Positions 9,509-18,853 of a stretch of 64,000 nt of DNA are shown here, one piece after another. The first letter of the stretch is position 1. Every line of letters begins with the position of its first letter. A program made the translations under genes and the position numbers. The DNA lies in NCBI GenBank assembly GCA_030429605.1, contig JAUIEV010000003.1, forward strand, positions 310,001 through 374,000. Direction: 5' to 3'. The notes under the pieces were generated by a model. It was not told where the DNA came from, made no database searches, and saw only the letters and a program-made list of their open reading frames with translations. The stretch is from Chlamydiia bacterium (GTDB lineage: Bacteria; Chlamydiota; Chlamydiia; Chlamydiales; Simkaniaceae).

Positions 9509-12019
9509 ATGTTCGATAAATTTACGAATAGAGCAAAGCAAGTAATCAAACTCGCGAAAAAAGAAGCGCAGAGGTTGAATCACAACTACTTAGGAACTGA
9601 ACATATCCTGCTTGGACTTTTAAAGTTAGGGCAAGGGATAGCTGTCAATGTGCTTCGAAACCTGAACGTAGACTACGACACCGTCCTGAGCGAGGTCGAG
9701 CGTCTCGTCGGCTTTGGACCCGAAATTCAGGTGTATGGCGATCCTGCTCTCACAGGAAAAGTCAAAAAAGTTTTTGAATATGCGAATGAAGAAGCGTCTG
9801 CACTCAATCATAATTATGTGGGAACAGAGCACCTTCTGCTTGCATTACTCCGTCAGACTGATGGCGTTGCAACACAAATCCTCGAAAACCTTGGGGTCAA
9901 CTTAAAAGAAGTACGCAAAGAAGTTTTAAAAGAGCTTGAAACATTTAACCTACAGCTTCCCCCTATGGGAATGTCTGGTGCAAATCCTCAAAGACCTGGC
10001 GCACCAGGCGAACGAGCATCTGCTGTCGGTGAAAAAATGCCGGCTTTAAAAGCATATGGCCACGACCTCACAGAAATGGCAAAAGAGCTGAAACTTGATC
10101 CTGTTATCGGGAGAAAGCACGAAGTTGAACGACTTATCCTTATTCTCTGTAGACGTCGAAAAAACAACCCGGTTCTCATTGGAGAGGCCGGCGTTGGAAA
10201 AACAGCTATTGTTGAAGGGCTTGCGCATGCAATCGTCAATGGTGAGGTTCCTGATAACCTTGCGAAGAAAAAACTCATTGCACTTGATCTGACTTTGATG
10301 ATTGCCGGGACTAAATACCGCGGGCAGTTTGAAGAGCGTATTAAAGCCGTGATGGACGAGGTGAAGAAACATGGCAACATCCTTCTCTTCATTGATGAGA
10401 TCCATACAATTGTTGGAGCCGGTGCTGCAGAAGGCGCAATTGACGCATCAAACATATTGAAGCCAGCCCTCTCTCGAGGAGAAATTCAATGTATAGGTGC
10501 AACGACAATTGATGAGTTTAGAAAGCACATTGAGAAAGATGCAGCATTAGAACGACGATTCCAAAAAATCAATGTCGCCCCCCCTTCGAATGAAGAAGCA
10601 TTTGAAATTCTTATGGGACTCAAGCTGAAGTATGAACAGCATCATAAATGCGTCTATACAGAAGATGCACTCCACACTGCAGTCTATTTATCTGATAGAT
10701 ACATCACTGGCCGCTTCTTACCGGATAAGGCTATTGATCTGATTGATGAAGCTGGTGCTAAGGCTCGTATTTCCATGCTGCACCAACCGAATGACATCTC
10801 AAAATTCGAACAAGAAATTGAAAAGCTCAGAATTGCGAAAGAAGAGTCTATTGGAAAGCAGGAGTACGAAAAAGCGGCAAAACTCCGTGACAAAGAAAAA
10901 ACACTTCGGGAAAAACTCCATTCAATCATCGCTGAATGGGAGAAGAACAAAGATGAGCACCAAGTCATTGTAGACGAAGATGAAGTGTCTGCTATTATTT
11001 CCAAACAAACTGGTATTCCAATCACCCGCATAACTGAGGGAGAAGCTGCTAAAGTTCTAAAAATGAACGAAAAACTGAAAGAATCGATCATTGGACAAAA
11101 CGATGCGATTGACACAATATGCCGATCAATTCGTCGTAGCAAGGCAGATATCAAAGATCCAAAACGCCCAATTGGTGCCTTTCTTTTCTTAGGGCCAACA
11201 GGGGTTGGAAAAACGCTCCTCGCTCGCCAACTTGCAGTTAATATGTTTGGTGGTGAAGATGCACTTATCCAAATGGATATGTCTGAATATATGGAAAAAT
11301 TTGCAGTCAGCCGTATGACCGGGTCTCCTCCAGGATACGTTGGACATGAAGAGGGTGGACAGTTGACAGAACGAGTACGGCAGCGACCATACTCAGTCAT
11401 TCTGTTTGATGAAGTTGAGAAAGCCCACCCGGATATCATGAATATCCTCCTTCAGATACTTGAAGAAGGAAGACTGACTGATTCGTTTGGAAGAAAAATT
11501 GATTTTAGAAATACAATTATTCTCCTTACATCAAACTTAGGTTCTGACCTGATTCGTCGATCAACTCAGGTTGGCTTTGGCGTAAAAGAAGGAATGATGG
11601 ACTTTGAAACAATGAAAGGTGAAATTGATCGTGCTGTGAAAAAGCATTTCAAGCCTGAGTTCATTAATAGACTGGACGATGTCGTAATCTTTAAAGCTCT
11701 AGATCAAGACAACTTGACAAAAGTTATCGATCTCGAGTTGAACAAACTCATGCTTCGACTTGAGAGAAAAGAAATTCGCCTCGATATTGATCAAGCTGCG
11801 AAAGATCTCCTTGTCAAACAAGGATACCAACCAGAAATGGGTGCTCGAACTATGCGCCGTGTCATTGAGCAAAAAGTTGAAGATCCGTTAGCAGAAAAAA
11901 TTCTTCTCGATGGTGAAGAGCCAAAAACATATCATGTTACTTCGGATGGTGAATCGCTTGTATTCACAGACAAAAGTAACACTAAAAAAGAAGAACTTGC
12001 CGAAGCAGATAATTCATAA
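9509..12019 (+). CDS. clpC: ATP-dependent Clp protease ATPase ClpC
   Basis: AAA+ unfoldase of 836 aa that feeds substrates to ClpP. Order of domains: two Clp-N repeats (residues 1-150, each with a LNHNYxGTEHxLL motif), linker, first AAA domain ([13 protein letters not shown] Walker [15 protein letters not shown] Walker B), a UVR/M-type middle domain ([19 protein letters not shown]) that marks ClpC rather than ClpA or ClpB, second AAA domain ([18 protein letters not shown]) and the C-terminal D2-small domain. It stands alone after its own promoter; the flanking genes lplA and the kinase gene run on the other strand. Confidence 0.97.
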   Translation: MFDKFTNRAKQVIKLAKKEAQRLNHNYLGTEHILLGLLKLGQGIAVNVLRNLNVDYDTVLSEVERLVGFGPEIQVYGDPALTGKVKKVFEYANEEASALNHNYVGTEHLLLALLRQTDGVATQILENLGVNLKEVRKEVLKELETFNLQLPPMGMSGANPQRPGAPGERASAVGEKMPALKAYGHDLTEMAKELKLDPVIGRKHEVERLILILCRRRKNNPVLIGEAGVGKTAIVEGLAHAIVNGEVPDNLAKKKLIALDLTLMIAGTKYRGQFEERIKAVMDEVKKHGNILLFIDEIHTIVGAGAAEGAIDASNILKPALSRGEIQCIGATTIDEFRKHIEKDAALERRFQKINVAPPSNEEAFEILMGLKLKYEQHHKCVYTEDALHTAVYLSDRYITGRFLPDKAIDLIDEAGAKARISMLHQPNDISKFEQEIEKLRIAKEESIGKQEYEKAAKLRDKEKTLREKLHSIIAEWEKNKDEHQVIVDEDEVSAIISKQTGIPITRITEGEAAKVLKMNEKLKESIIGQNDAIDTICRSIRRSKADIKDPKRPIGAFLFLGPTGVGKTLLARQLAVNMFGGEDALIQMDMSEYMEKFAVSRMTGSPPGYVGHEEGGQLTERVRQRPYSVILFDEVEKAHPDIMNILLQILEEGRLTDSFGRKIDFRNTIILLTSNLGSDLIRRSTQVGFGVKEGMMDFETMKGEIDRAVKKHFKPEFINRLDDVVIFKALDQDNLTKVIDLELNKLMLRLERKEIRLDIDQAAKDLLVKQGYQPEMGARTMRRVIEQKVEDPLAEKILLDGEEPKTYHVTSDGESLVFTDKSNTKKEELAEADNS

Positions 12020-12032
12020 TCACTCGAGTGTG

Positions 12033-12058
12033 CCCCATGAGATTACATCATCATGGGG
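12033..12058. terminator. Hairpin between convergent clpC and kinase genes
   Basis: Perfect 8-bp stem CCCCATGA/TCATGGGG with a 10-base loop, just after the clpC stop. The right arm lies inside the last codons of the convergent kinase gene. There is no long T-run, so termination is only suggested by location. Confidence 0.35.
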
Positions 12059-13377
12059 TGCAGTATTTCTCTGAGCTCATCTGCTGTCGGCCGGCTTTCC
12101 GGCTCAATATTCAAGCAACTGTACATGCCATCTTTTAAATTTTGAGGAACAGGAAACTTTTCAAGAGTTTTCCACACGCGTTGATAAAACAAATGGCGCT
12201 CTTCTTTTGCACCTTTCACAAGACTATACAGATAGGTATTACATTCACTTTCACTTGAGCCCTCCGGCAACACCCCAATTGCCTCAAAAAACGGCTTTTT
12301 AGCGATTCCTTCAAAGAGCACCATCCCAACCTGCCACATATCGTGGTATTTCCCATGAAATGGCGTCCCGTCCTCATACCGCGCAAGGACAAGTTCAGGA
12401 GAATGGTATTGAAGAGTAAGAGAGAGTGGAAGCACTCCATTTTTTTGTGCTGACCCAAAATCAATAAGAAATCCGCCTCTTAACAAATTTGGGGGCTTAA
12501 TATCGGCATGGTAATACCCAAGCCTATGCAGCTCGCTGACTGCATCAAGAATGTTCCATATATCTCGCATGAGATCTTCAGACGTATACTCAGAAAGAGA
12601 AAATGCCATTTCTAAATTCATGCTAGATGCAAAATCAGTGTAGAGCAGTGCTCTATCCCCTAAACTTGTGAAAAAACGAAGTGTCGGCACACTCGAACTT
12701 CGTACTTGCGATAGTATAAAAAGCTCTCTTTGCATTGATTGTGCTTGTTCTTTTCCTATTTTGCAGAGTTTTTCAGCAAGTACTGTACCTGGAAAGAGTT
12801 GCACCACTCCACCATGCCCTCTTCCTATACCACCTCTTCCAACAGCTGAAGCTACACGATGAAACCTATCCGGAAACATGCTTTGTAGCACACAATCATA
12901 TCTCAGGCCGTCTAGTATGCTGTGATAAAGTATACGTTGATGGTCTGAGAAAAAGAATGTACAGACATCATCGCCACTTTCTTTTTGCAAGAGCTGAAAG
13001 TAGGTTTGGAGCTCTATGACCGTTTCATTTAGCCCTGCCATCAACATACTCTCAGCACCTCGACCACTCAGGACTCTTCCTATATCATGCTTTTTTCTCT
13101 CCTCATTTATAATGGACAGATAGAGTAGAAGACGGGGAAGATCCCGTGTTGTAAAAGATTCGGGGATCGCTTCAATAAACCGGTGAGCATCTCTTAAAAG
13201 AACAGGTATAGTTTTTATCCATCTAAACTCATGAGAAACCCCGACTGGAGCTTCAGAAGAAGGAATGTTCAGCGGAGGTAAATCTATTCCTAATTGGTCT
13301 CGGAGTGACACTCCTTTAGCTGCACTCACTTGTTCTGGATGTGTGGGAGTAGGCCCACCTGCGGCTGCTGCTGCCAT
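12043..13377 (-). CDS. Ser/Thr protein kinase with helical N-terminal region
   Basis: Protein of 444 aa. The kinase domain fills the C-terminal ~265 residues: glycine-rich segment VGRGGIGRGHGG (~178-190), a LAEK lysine, catalytic loop HADIKPPN (~290), LIDFGSA, and a SPE-type activation segment end (YHSPEL). All catalytic residues are present, so it should be active. The N-terminal ~175 residues are predicted helical and unlike known domains. The start MAAAAAGG has GAGG 6 bases upstream. It is transcribed after the neighbouring kinase at 13456-14652 (78-base gap). No membrane segment, so it differs from PknD-type receptor kinases; a secreted effector role is inference. Confidence 0.85.
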   Translation of the reverse strand: MAAAAAGGPTPTHPEQVSAAKGVSLRDQLGIDLPPLNIPSSEAPVGVSHEFRWIKTIPVLLRDAHRFIEAIPESFTTRDLPRLLLYLSIINEERKKHDIGRVLSGRGAESMLMAGLNETVIELQTYFQLLQKESGDDVCTFFFSDHQRILYHSILDGLRYDCVLQSMFPDRFHRVASAVGRGGIGRGHGGVVQLFPGTVLAEKLCKIGKEQAQSMQRELFILSQVRSSSVPTLRFFTSLGDRALLYTDFASSMNLEMAFSLSEYTSEDLMRDIWNILDAVSELHRLGYYHADIKPPNLLRGGFLIDFGSAQKNGVLPLSLTLQYHSPELVLARYEDGTPFHGKYHDMWQVGMVLFEGIAKKPFFEAIGVLPEGSSESECNTYLYSLVKGAKEERHLFYQRVWKTLEKFPVPQNLKDGMYSCLNIEPESRPTADELREILHPMMM

Positions 13378-13455
13378 ATAAACCTCATACGTGGTACTTA
13401 ACTATGCAAGAGATCTATCACAATAAAAAATTTTAACAAAGAATTAATACAATCT

Positions 13456-14652
13456 TCACAAAAAAGAACGATGAGAAGGAGTATGAGCCAGTGCAGTACG
13501 TATTTCCTCTGAAAAATGACCCGTAATTGACGAGAGTCGCTTGTCTATATATTCCGTAGAAAACTCGGCATCTACCATTTTTTGTGCAAATGCAAAGGCC
13601 TCTCCAGGGGTTTGCGCCAGGGAAAGAGATTCCCCATTCGTGGCCAAAGAAAGCAAGAAAGCTCCATATTCCCATATATCAAAGCTTGCCTCTACTCCAG
13701 AGGAAGACTGAATACTTTCAGGTGGCGCAAAAGCAAGTGTTGTAGGCCCTGGAGGCATTCCAAAGCGTCGTATACTTCCGAAATCGATCAAAACAAATTC
13801 ACCAGTTGATGAATACATAACATTCTGAGGCTTTAGATCACAGTAGGCTGCACCCTGCTCATGGAGGTACATGAGTGCACTTTTGACATTTTCCGCACAT
13901 TGTTGTTGCAGTGTTTCTGACATCTCACCAGATGTAATCATATCTGCAACTGTTGGTCCCTCAATAAAATCCATAAAAATGTCAGAATACCCCTCTTTGT
14001 GGAGAATACCAAAACCACTCAGAAGATTTGGATGTGAAAGAGTTTGCAAGAAGTGCGCTTCACGAGACGCTGCTGCTCTTGAGGCATGAGAATCATCTTC
14101 ATCATACTGTATTCGCTTCGTGACAAACGTAAGATCTTCAACGGTATGTTTAAAAAGAATGCCGTATCCAGATCGACAAAGTTCATCTCCCAATCCAGTG
14201 AGTGAGTAATCAAAACCAACTGTTTGTAAAAGACGAACCAATTTTGGAGAAAGAGACGCCTCTAGAAGCACTCCATCAGAGACAAAGCGAGTATATACCG
14301 GCTCAAGCTTTGAGAGTACTAAAACAAGCCGGTCAAGTAATTCGTCAACGAAAACCCCATCTCTCTCTGGAGAGCCTTCACTTCTTAAGGTATGAACACG
14401 AGAGTACAGCTTTTGCGCATCTGCCAGTGCTTGTGTCGCCTCTTCAAACGAATAGTCGATCTGAAGTCTTGAAAAGAACTCCAAGGCTTGTTCTTCAATT
14501 TTTTCTCCAGACCTGGAAAGTTTTTCCTGTAATAGGCTAGAGAGCTCAGTAGAAGACCGATCATCAAGAGGCGTTGGAGGATCGAATTCTCCTAAATCCC
14601 CCATTACATGGGCGGATTCAATATGTAGAAATGTGGATGATGCTGCTGCCAT
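13456..14652 (-). CDS. Ser/Thr protein kinase-like protein
   Basis: Protein of 398 aa. N-terminal ~170 residues are helical and acidic; the rest is a kinase domain. Visible: a poor glycine loop (GLGDELCRSGYG), lysine in FVTKRI, αC glutamate in SREAHFL, catalytic loop YCDLKPQN (~270; HRD is changed to YCD), LIDFGSIRR (~290) and APPES for the APE segment. Asp, Lys and Asn of the catalytic loop and DFG are intact, so activity is likely despite the weak loop. Ribosome site AAGGAG lies 5 bases before the ATG, preceded by a TGG-extended -10. It is probably the first gene of a two-kinase unit with 12043-13377. Confidence 0.82.
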   Translation of the reverse strand: MAAASSTFLHIESAHVMGDLGEFDPPTPLDDRSSTELSSLLQEKLSRSGEKIEEQALEFFSRLQIDYSFEEATQALADAQKLYSRVHTLRSEGSPERDGVFVDELLDRLVLVLSKLEPVYTRFVSDGVLLEASLSPKLVRLLQTVGFDYSLTGLGDELCRSGYGILFKHTVEDLTFVTKRIQYDEDDSHASRAAASREAHFLQTLSHPNLLSGFGILHKEGYSDIFMDFIEGPTVADMITSGEMSETLQQQCAENVKSALMYLHEQGAAYCDLKPQNVMYSSTGEFVLIDFGSIRRFGMPPGPTTLAFAPPESIQSSSGVEASFDIWEYGAFLLSLATNGESLSLAQTPGEAFAFAQKMVDAEFSTEYIDKRLSSITGHFSEEIRTALAHTPSHRSFL

Positions 14653-14672
14653 ATCTTCTCCTTACAGAAAAG

Positions 14673-14681
14673 AGTATACCA
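14673..14681 (-). promoter_or_regulatory. Extended -10 promoter of the kinase at 13456-14652
   Basis: On the minus strand the sequence reads ATGGTATACTCTTT, i.e. TGG followed directly by a TATACT -10 box. The same 14 bases occur before the kinase gene at 61946, and a variant before 59560. No good -35 box is visible. Confidence 0.5.
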
Positions 14682-14719
14682 TATTTGAGGGAAAAATTCC
14701 ACAAGTCGCTAAAGCACTC

Positions 14720-15442
14720 TTAATCAGAAAGATGCCGCACACTTCCTTCCCACTCTTTAATATGCGAAAAGAGCTCCTCTTTCGCGACGTTTGAGCGAAG
14801 CAGTTCAAGCATTTCCTCATTGCTGCTTAGGTGTGCTAGTTTGGCCAGCAAATGGAGGTGCCGTTTATCATTTGTCGCAAAGAGGAAAAATAATGTGTGC
14901 ACAGGTTTACCATCTAGCGCTCCCCAATCGACTGGGTCTTTCAGCGTCACAACAGAGACAACATCAAACGGTTTCTTGAGTAAGAAATCTCTCGTATGAG
15001 GAACTGCAATTCCATTATTCAGTGCAGTGGGCATAAGCTTCTCACGGTCAAGAAGAAGTGCCGAGATACTTTCCGGATCAAGTCCGAGCGATGGACCAAC
15101 TCTTCCCATCACTTCTTGAATAATTCCATCTTTTGTTTGAGATGTAAGATCAGATAATACTCCACCTCTATGAATAGCACGATAGAGGGAGAATTGCTGC
15201 ATTCCCTTTCTCGCTTGTGGCGCATTTGATGTTTCTTCAGAGGCTTGTATCGGAAAAATTTGGTCGATGCCTTCTTGCCCTCTATGACGGCAACTTAACA
15301 TCCAATTTTCGATTTCAATGCGGCTAAATCGATATTGATGGTGAAGCCTATACGCTGGAATCTTGCCTTCGTTGAGCCAACGACGAATGGTAGTCTCAGA
15401 CACATTTAAAAGTTCTGCTACATCTTTAATTTTCAAGTCCAT
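14720..15442 (-). CDS. ptsN: PTS IIA-Ntr-type protein with N-terminal excisionase-like HTH
   Basis: Protein of 240 aa. Residues 1-52 form a MerR/excisionase-type helix-turn-helix (IKDVAELLNVSETTIRRWLN ... YRFSRIEIENW). The C-terminal ~150 residues are a PTS EIIA(Ntr) domain with the phosphorylatable His in NGIAVPHTRD. In other bacteria EIIA-Ntr proteins are regulatory, phosphorylated by a PEP-dependent relay. HTH-EIIA fusions beside a plain ptsN are known from chlamydiae (I recall CT290/CT291). DNA binding here is inferred from the fold. The ribosome site is GAGG, 8 bases before the ATG. A 109-base gap separates it from the second ptsN, so it may have its own promoter. Confidence 0.88.
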   Translation of the reverse strand: MDLKIKDVAELLNVSETTIRRWLNEGKIPAYRLHHQYRFSRIEIENWMLSCRHRGQEGIDQIFPIQASEETSNAPQARKGMQQFSLYRAIHRGGVLSDLTSQTKDGIIQEVMGRVGPSLGLDPESISALLLDREKLMPTALNNGIAVPHTRDFLLKKPFDVVSVVTLKDPVDWGALDGKPVHTLFFLFATNDKRHLHLLAKLAHLSSNEEMLELLRSNVAKEELFSHIKEWEGSVRHLSD

Positions 15443-15551
15443 CGTTTGCCTCGCTTAACGTTTCAGATTCTTGATTTCTACACACTTTCTGCACTTTAAA
15501 AAAAGAGCTTCATCTGTCCTGACACTGTAAAAATTCTTAAAGGTGTATAAC

Positions 15552-16019
15552 TCAACCTCGAGTTTTAGACAATAATTCGATCACTTCTTCAGCGGATTGC
15601 GCCGCAAGTAGATCCTGTCTATTTTTCTCCTGTTTGATGACCTTTGTAAGCTGAGAAAGCAACTTTAAGTATGCTGTTTGCTGTGAAATTGGGCCTCCGA
15701 TCAAAAAAACAATTCGAACTGGGGAACCATCAAGTGAATCCCATTCGATCCCACTTCCGTATCTTTTGATACCTACTGCTATAAAAAAATCTTGGAACGA
15801 ATCGAGCTTCGCATGAGGGATTGCAACCCCCATTCCAATTCCAGTCGAAATAATCCCTTCTCTTTTTTCTAGCGCAGCTAAGTACTCCTCTCCTTCAGTA
15901 ACTTTCCCTAGCTTTTTTGCTCGCTCAACGAGCGTTTCTATAGCATCTTTTCGGGAGTCTCCTTGCAGAAAGGTGACAAGCTCAGGGTGTAGATAGGTTG
16001 CAAGAGAGGAAACATCCAT
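15552..16019 (-). CDS. ptsN: PTS IIA-Ntr-type regulatory protein
   Basis: Stand-alone EIIA(Ntr) domain, 155 aa, the standard family size. The active-site His lies in GMGVAIPHAKLD, preceded by the EKREGIISTGIG segment common to PtsN. No sugar-specific EIIB/EIIC genes are nearby, which supports a regulatory job. It follows dut by only 3 bases, so the two are co-transcribed. It is a paralogue of the EIIA half of 14720-15442. Confidence 0.92.
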   Translation of the reverse strand: MDVSSLATYLHPELVTFLQGDSRKDAIETLVERAKKLGKVTEGEEYLAALEKREGIISTGIGMGVAIPHAKLDSFQDFFIAVGIKRYGSGIEWDSLDGSPVRIVFLIGGPISQQTAYLKLLSQLTKVIKQEKNRQDLLAAQSAEEVIELLSKTRG

Positions 16020-16022
16020 ACG

Positions 16023-16466
16023 TTATTCGACACCAGTGTGTCCAAACCCTCCAGAACCTCGGGTTGTTTCTGCTAGCGAATCAGAAAGGACGAACTCCAT
16101 TCTGTATACCGGAGACAACAGAAGCTGAGCTATCCGCATTCCGGGCGTGATAGTGAATGTATCTTCGCCGTGGTTTATGAGGAGAACTTTCAACTCCCCT
16201 CTATAATCTGAATCAATAGTTGCAGGAGTATTGACAAGGGTAATTCCATGTTTTAAAGCAAGTCCGCTTCGAGGCCGTATTTGCACTTCATACCCTTTTG
16301 GGATTTCCATACGTAGCCCTGTAGGGATGAGCATTCGCTCTCCCGGCTCAATATCAATTGATCGAGCGACACCTGCTCGGACATCTGCGCCAGCCGCTTC
16401 TTTTGAACCGTAATAAGGGAGCAGTGATTCATCGTCAATTTGAATTGGAACTTCGACCTGTTGCAT
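16023..16466 (-). CDS. dut: Deoxyuridine 5'-triphosphate nucleotidohydrolase (dUTPase)
   Basis: Trimeric dUTPase of 147 aa that hydrolyses dUTP to dUMP and PPi. All five motifs are present: [64 protein letters not shown] near the C-terminus. It lies between accD (88-base gap) and ptsN (3-base gap), the same order I recall in C. trachomatis. Confidence 0.96.
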   Translation of the reverse strand: MQQVEVPIQIDDESLLPYYGSKEAAGADVRAGVARSIDIEPGERMLIPTGLRMEIPKGYEVQIRPRSGLALKHGITLVNTPATIDSDYRGELKVLLINHGEDTFTITPGMRIAQLLLSPVYRMEFVLSDSLAETTRGSGGFGHTGVE

Positions 16467-16554
16467 GTTGTACTACCTTCAATTTGTTATAGCTGCAATG
16501 CTGTATTGCAGCGTACCGTCTTCATGAATGGAGAGTACGATACTGCGCACCTCT

Positions 16555-17505
16555 TTATTTTGTCGACACAATTTCGACCTGATGCGCTTGTCTCATCTTG
16601 GTAGACGCATTGATGAGTGCATCGAGTTTATCGACACCTCTTTGAGGCTGAGTGACATTGCCCGTAAACATCTCTAAAAAGAAGCCAACTGTTTCTTTGA
16701 GATCTTTTCTAGAAACAATTCCATCAATCATCCCTTTTTGGAGTAAAAATTCTGATTTTTGTGCCGTTTCAGGGAGTTTTTGTCGCATCGTTTGTTCAAT
16801 TACTCGTGGTCCAGCAAATCCAATAAGTGCTTTCGGCTCTGCTAATATGACATCTCCTAAAGATGCAAATGAGGCTGTCACACCTCCCGTTGTTGGGTGG
16901 GTCAAGACAGAAATATACGGGAGCTGCATTTCTGAGAGTTTTGCAAGTGCAGCAGATGTTTTGGCCATCTGCATAAGAGAAAAAATCGACTCTTGCATTC
17001 GCGCACCTCCTGAAGAGCACACCATAACAACCGGAATTTTTTCTTTGATTGCAGTTTCAATCATTCGAGTAATTTTTTCCCCAACAACTGAACCCATTGA
17101 GCCGCCCATATATGCAAAATTTAAAACACCAAGCATAGTTTTTTGACCCGCTATATGGCATTTTCCAACTCGGACCGCGTCTTTTTCTCCTGTTTTTTTC
17201 TGCGCTTTTTTTATCCTATCTGTATAGGACTCTGAGTCGTAGAATTTAAGAGGATTTTTAGGTGCAATAGAGGAAAACATTTCTTCAAACGTCCCCTCAT
17301 CGGCAAGTAGATCTATTCTTTTATCAATGGAAAATTTGAAATGAAACCCACATTTAGGACAGCATTCAAGATTTTTTGATACCTCTTCTTGATGCAGCAT
17401 CTCCTGGCAGTCCGAACATTTAATCCAGCCATCAAAGCCTTCTTTTTTTTCGATCTGCACATTAATCTTTGGTTTTTGCCGTCTAAAAAGTGTGAATAAA
17501 CCCAT
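16555..17505 (-). CDS. accD: Acetyl-CoA carboxylase carboxyltransferase subunit beta
   Basis: 316 aa; with AccA it forms the carboxyltransferase of acetyl-CoA carboxylase, the first step of fatty acid synthesis. The N-terminal zinc ribbon is visible (CSDCQEM ... CCPKCGFH), followed by a crotonase-fold carboxyltransferase domain with VCSSGGARMQE and HPTTGGVTASFA. Length is a little above E. coli AccD (304). It sits 62 bases downstream of hemD on the same strand and may be read from the rnc-radA-hemC-hemD message or its own promoter. Confidence 0.96.
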   Translation of the reverse strand: MGLFTLFRRQKPKINVQIEKKEGFDGWIKCSDCQEMLHQEEVSKNLECCPKCGFHFKFSIDKRIDLLADEGTFEEMFSSIAPKNPLKFYDSESYTDRIKKAQKKTGEKDAVRVGKCHIAGQKTMLGVLNFAYMGGSMGSVVGEKITRMIETAIKEKIPVVMVCSSGGARMQESIFSLMQMAKTSAALAKLSEMQLPYISVLTHPTTGGVTASFASLGDVILAEPKALIGFAGPRVIEQTMRQKLPETAQKSEFLLQKGMIDGIVSRKDLKETVGFFLEMFTGNVTQPQRGVDKLDALINASTKMRQAHQVEIVSTK

Positions 17506-17567
17506 AGTGTCCCCAAAAGAAGTTAGACCTATTGTACCAAAGGAGAAGAATACAAATCAATCAGGAG

Positions 17568-18197
17568 TCAATTCAAAATTTTCTTACTGAAAACGGATTG
17601 GAAGCGCCGCTTTGTCACTTCTCCTTGTACGGTGACGAGTACATGGTCTGGAATATCTGCAACGTGTGTTTTTAGAGCATCCACAGTTGAAGGGCTTGTG
17701 ACAATGACTTCTCGACACTCTGACAAGTCAGGAAAGTCAACATCCTCCGAGAGAACTGTATCATATACATGTCCAATACAGTGGCGAACCCCTCTATATG
17801 CAAGCTGAGCTGACAAAGTAGATCGAGCTTTCGATGAACACGGAATACCTATGTACGCATGTGAAAGATCCAAGAGGTTTAACACCTGGAGCACGCCCTC
17901 TTGAGTCGCTTCTTCTGCGGTGAGGATTGAGCAAACACCCTTTTTTCTTAGAGCATCTGTCGTCACCTCACCAATGGAGATAACTACTTTGCCATGCAAA
18001 TCTTCAAGAGTTTGAAGTAAAAAAAATGCTTCAACTCCATGCTTACTTGTAAAAACGATATGGGTAAATTCCGGCATATCGTCTAAAAATGCTTTCACCT
18101 CTCCTTCATCAGCTTTTCGATACTCGATTCGAATTAAAGGGACATGCACTGAATCAGGATGAGCATGATTATCGACGCCAAAATAAATTTGTTTCAC
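17568..18197 (-). CDS. hemD: Uroporphyrinogen-III synthase (probable)
   Basis: 209 aa. HemD sequences are poorly conserved, but THIVFTSKHGVEAFF near residue 45, a serine-containing VTSPSTVDAL in the second half, and a position directly after hemC (4-base overlap) all fit. It would close hydroxymethylbilane to uroporphyrinogen III, the substrate of HemE at 25027-26043. Shorter than the usual ~250 aa. Confidence rests mainly on the operon context. Confidence 0.8.
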   Translation of the reverse strand: MKQIYFGVDNHAHPDSVHVPLIRIEYRKADEGEVKAFLDDMPEFTHIVFTSKHGVEAFFLLQTLEDLHGKVVISIGEVTTDALRKKGVCSILTAEEATQEGVLQVLNLLDLSHAYIGIPCSSKARSTLSAQLAYRGVRHCIGHVYDTVLSEDVDFPDLSECREVIVTSPSTVDALKTHVADIPDHVLVTVQGEVTKRRFQSVFSKKILN

Positions 18198-18853
18198 GCA
18201 AGTACCTGCTGCTGCTCATCAAAAAACTCTTTATAGAATCCAGCCTCGCTTGAGCGACACACAATCGCAAGACGCCCCTGGTGCTCCGCTGTTTCTCCCG
18301 GAAGGTACATTCGGCGCCTTCCTGTCAACCCGAGTCGAATGAGTGCAGCTTCAGCAACAACAACCGCATCATACTCTTTCGAATCAAGTAAAAAGAGCCG
18401 ACGCTCAATCGTTCCTCGAATATCTTTGCATACTGCATCTCTCCACACTCTTTTCACTGTGTCCACTCTACGAGGCGATGAGACACCTACCACAGGTTTT
18501 TTCCCGATTTCGTATCCGTCTCGAAGTACAAGTGCATCTCGAGGGTCTATGCTCTCTGTCATATGAATACAAACAAGCCCTTCTGGGAGAGGGTCTGGGA
18601 GGTCTTTTGCAGAATGAAGGGCAATATCTATTTCACCTTGTAACAGCGCCTCATCGAGCTCTTTGGTGAAAAAATCTGTCTTTCCAAGGTCTAAAAGGGA
18701 CGTTAATAGGTCTTTATCACCAACAGTTTCTTGGCGGTGAATTTCTGCTGTTATCTCTTTGTTTTTCAAAAGCTGCAAAAAAGCAAACTCTTCTACTTGA
18801 ATAAGCGCCAAAGGAGATTTCCGACACCCAATTTTTATAACACCTTTATCCAA
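18194..18853 (-). CDS. hemC: Porphobilinogen deaminase, short form lacking domain 3
   Basis: 219 aa instead of about 310. Domains 1 and 2 are well preserved: IGCRKSPLALIQ, catalytic Asp in HSAKDLPDPLPEGL, SSPRRVDTVKR, RGTIERRLF, and GRLAIVCR. The protein stops just after GRLAIVCR, where domain 3 should begin, so the cysteine that anchors the dipyrromethane cofactor in known enzymes is absent. The downstream hemD start overlaps the stop by 4 bases, so this is not a frameshift. I recall chlamydial HemC proteins being short, but cannot check. It overlaps the end of radA by 8 bases. Confidence 0.9.
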   Translation of the reverse strand: MDKGVIKIGCRKSPLALIQVEEFAFLQLLKNKEITAEIHRQETVGDKDLLTSLLDLGKTDFFTKELDEALLQGEIDIALHSAKDLPDPLPEGLVCIHMTESIDPRDALVLRDGYEIGKKPVVGVSSPRRVDTVKRVWRDAVCKDIRGTIERRLFLLDSKEYDAVVVAEAALIRLGLTGRRRMYLPGETAEHQGRLAIVCRSSEAGFYKEFFDEQQQVLA

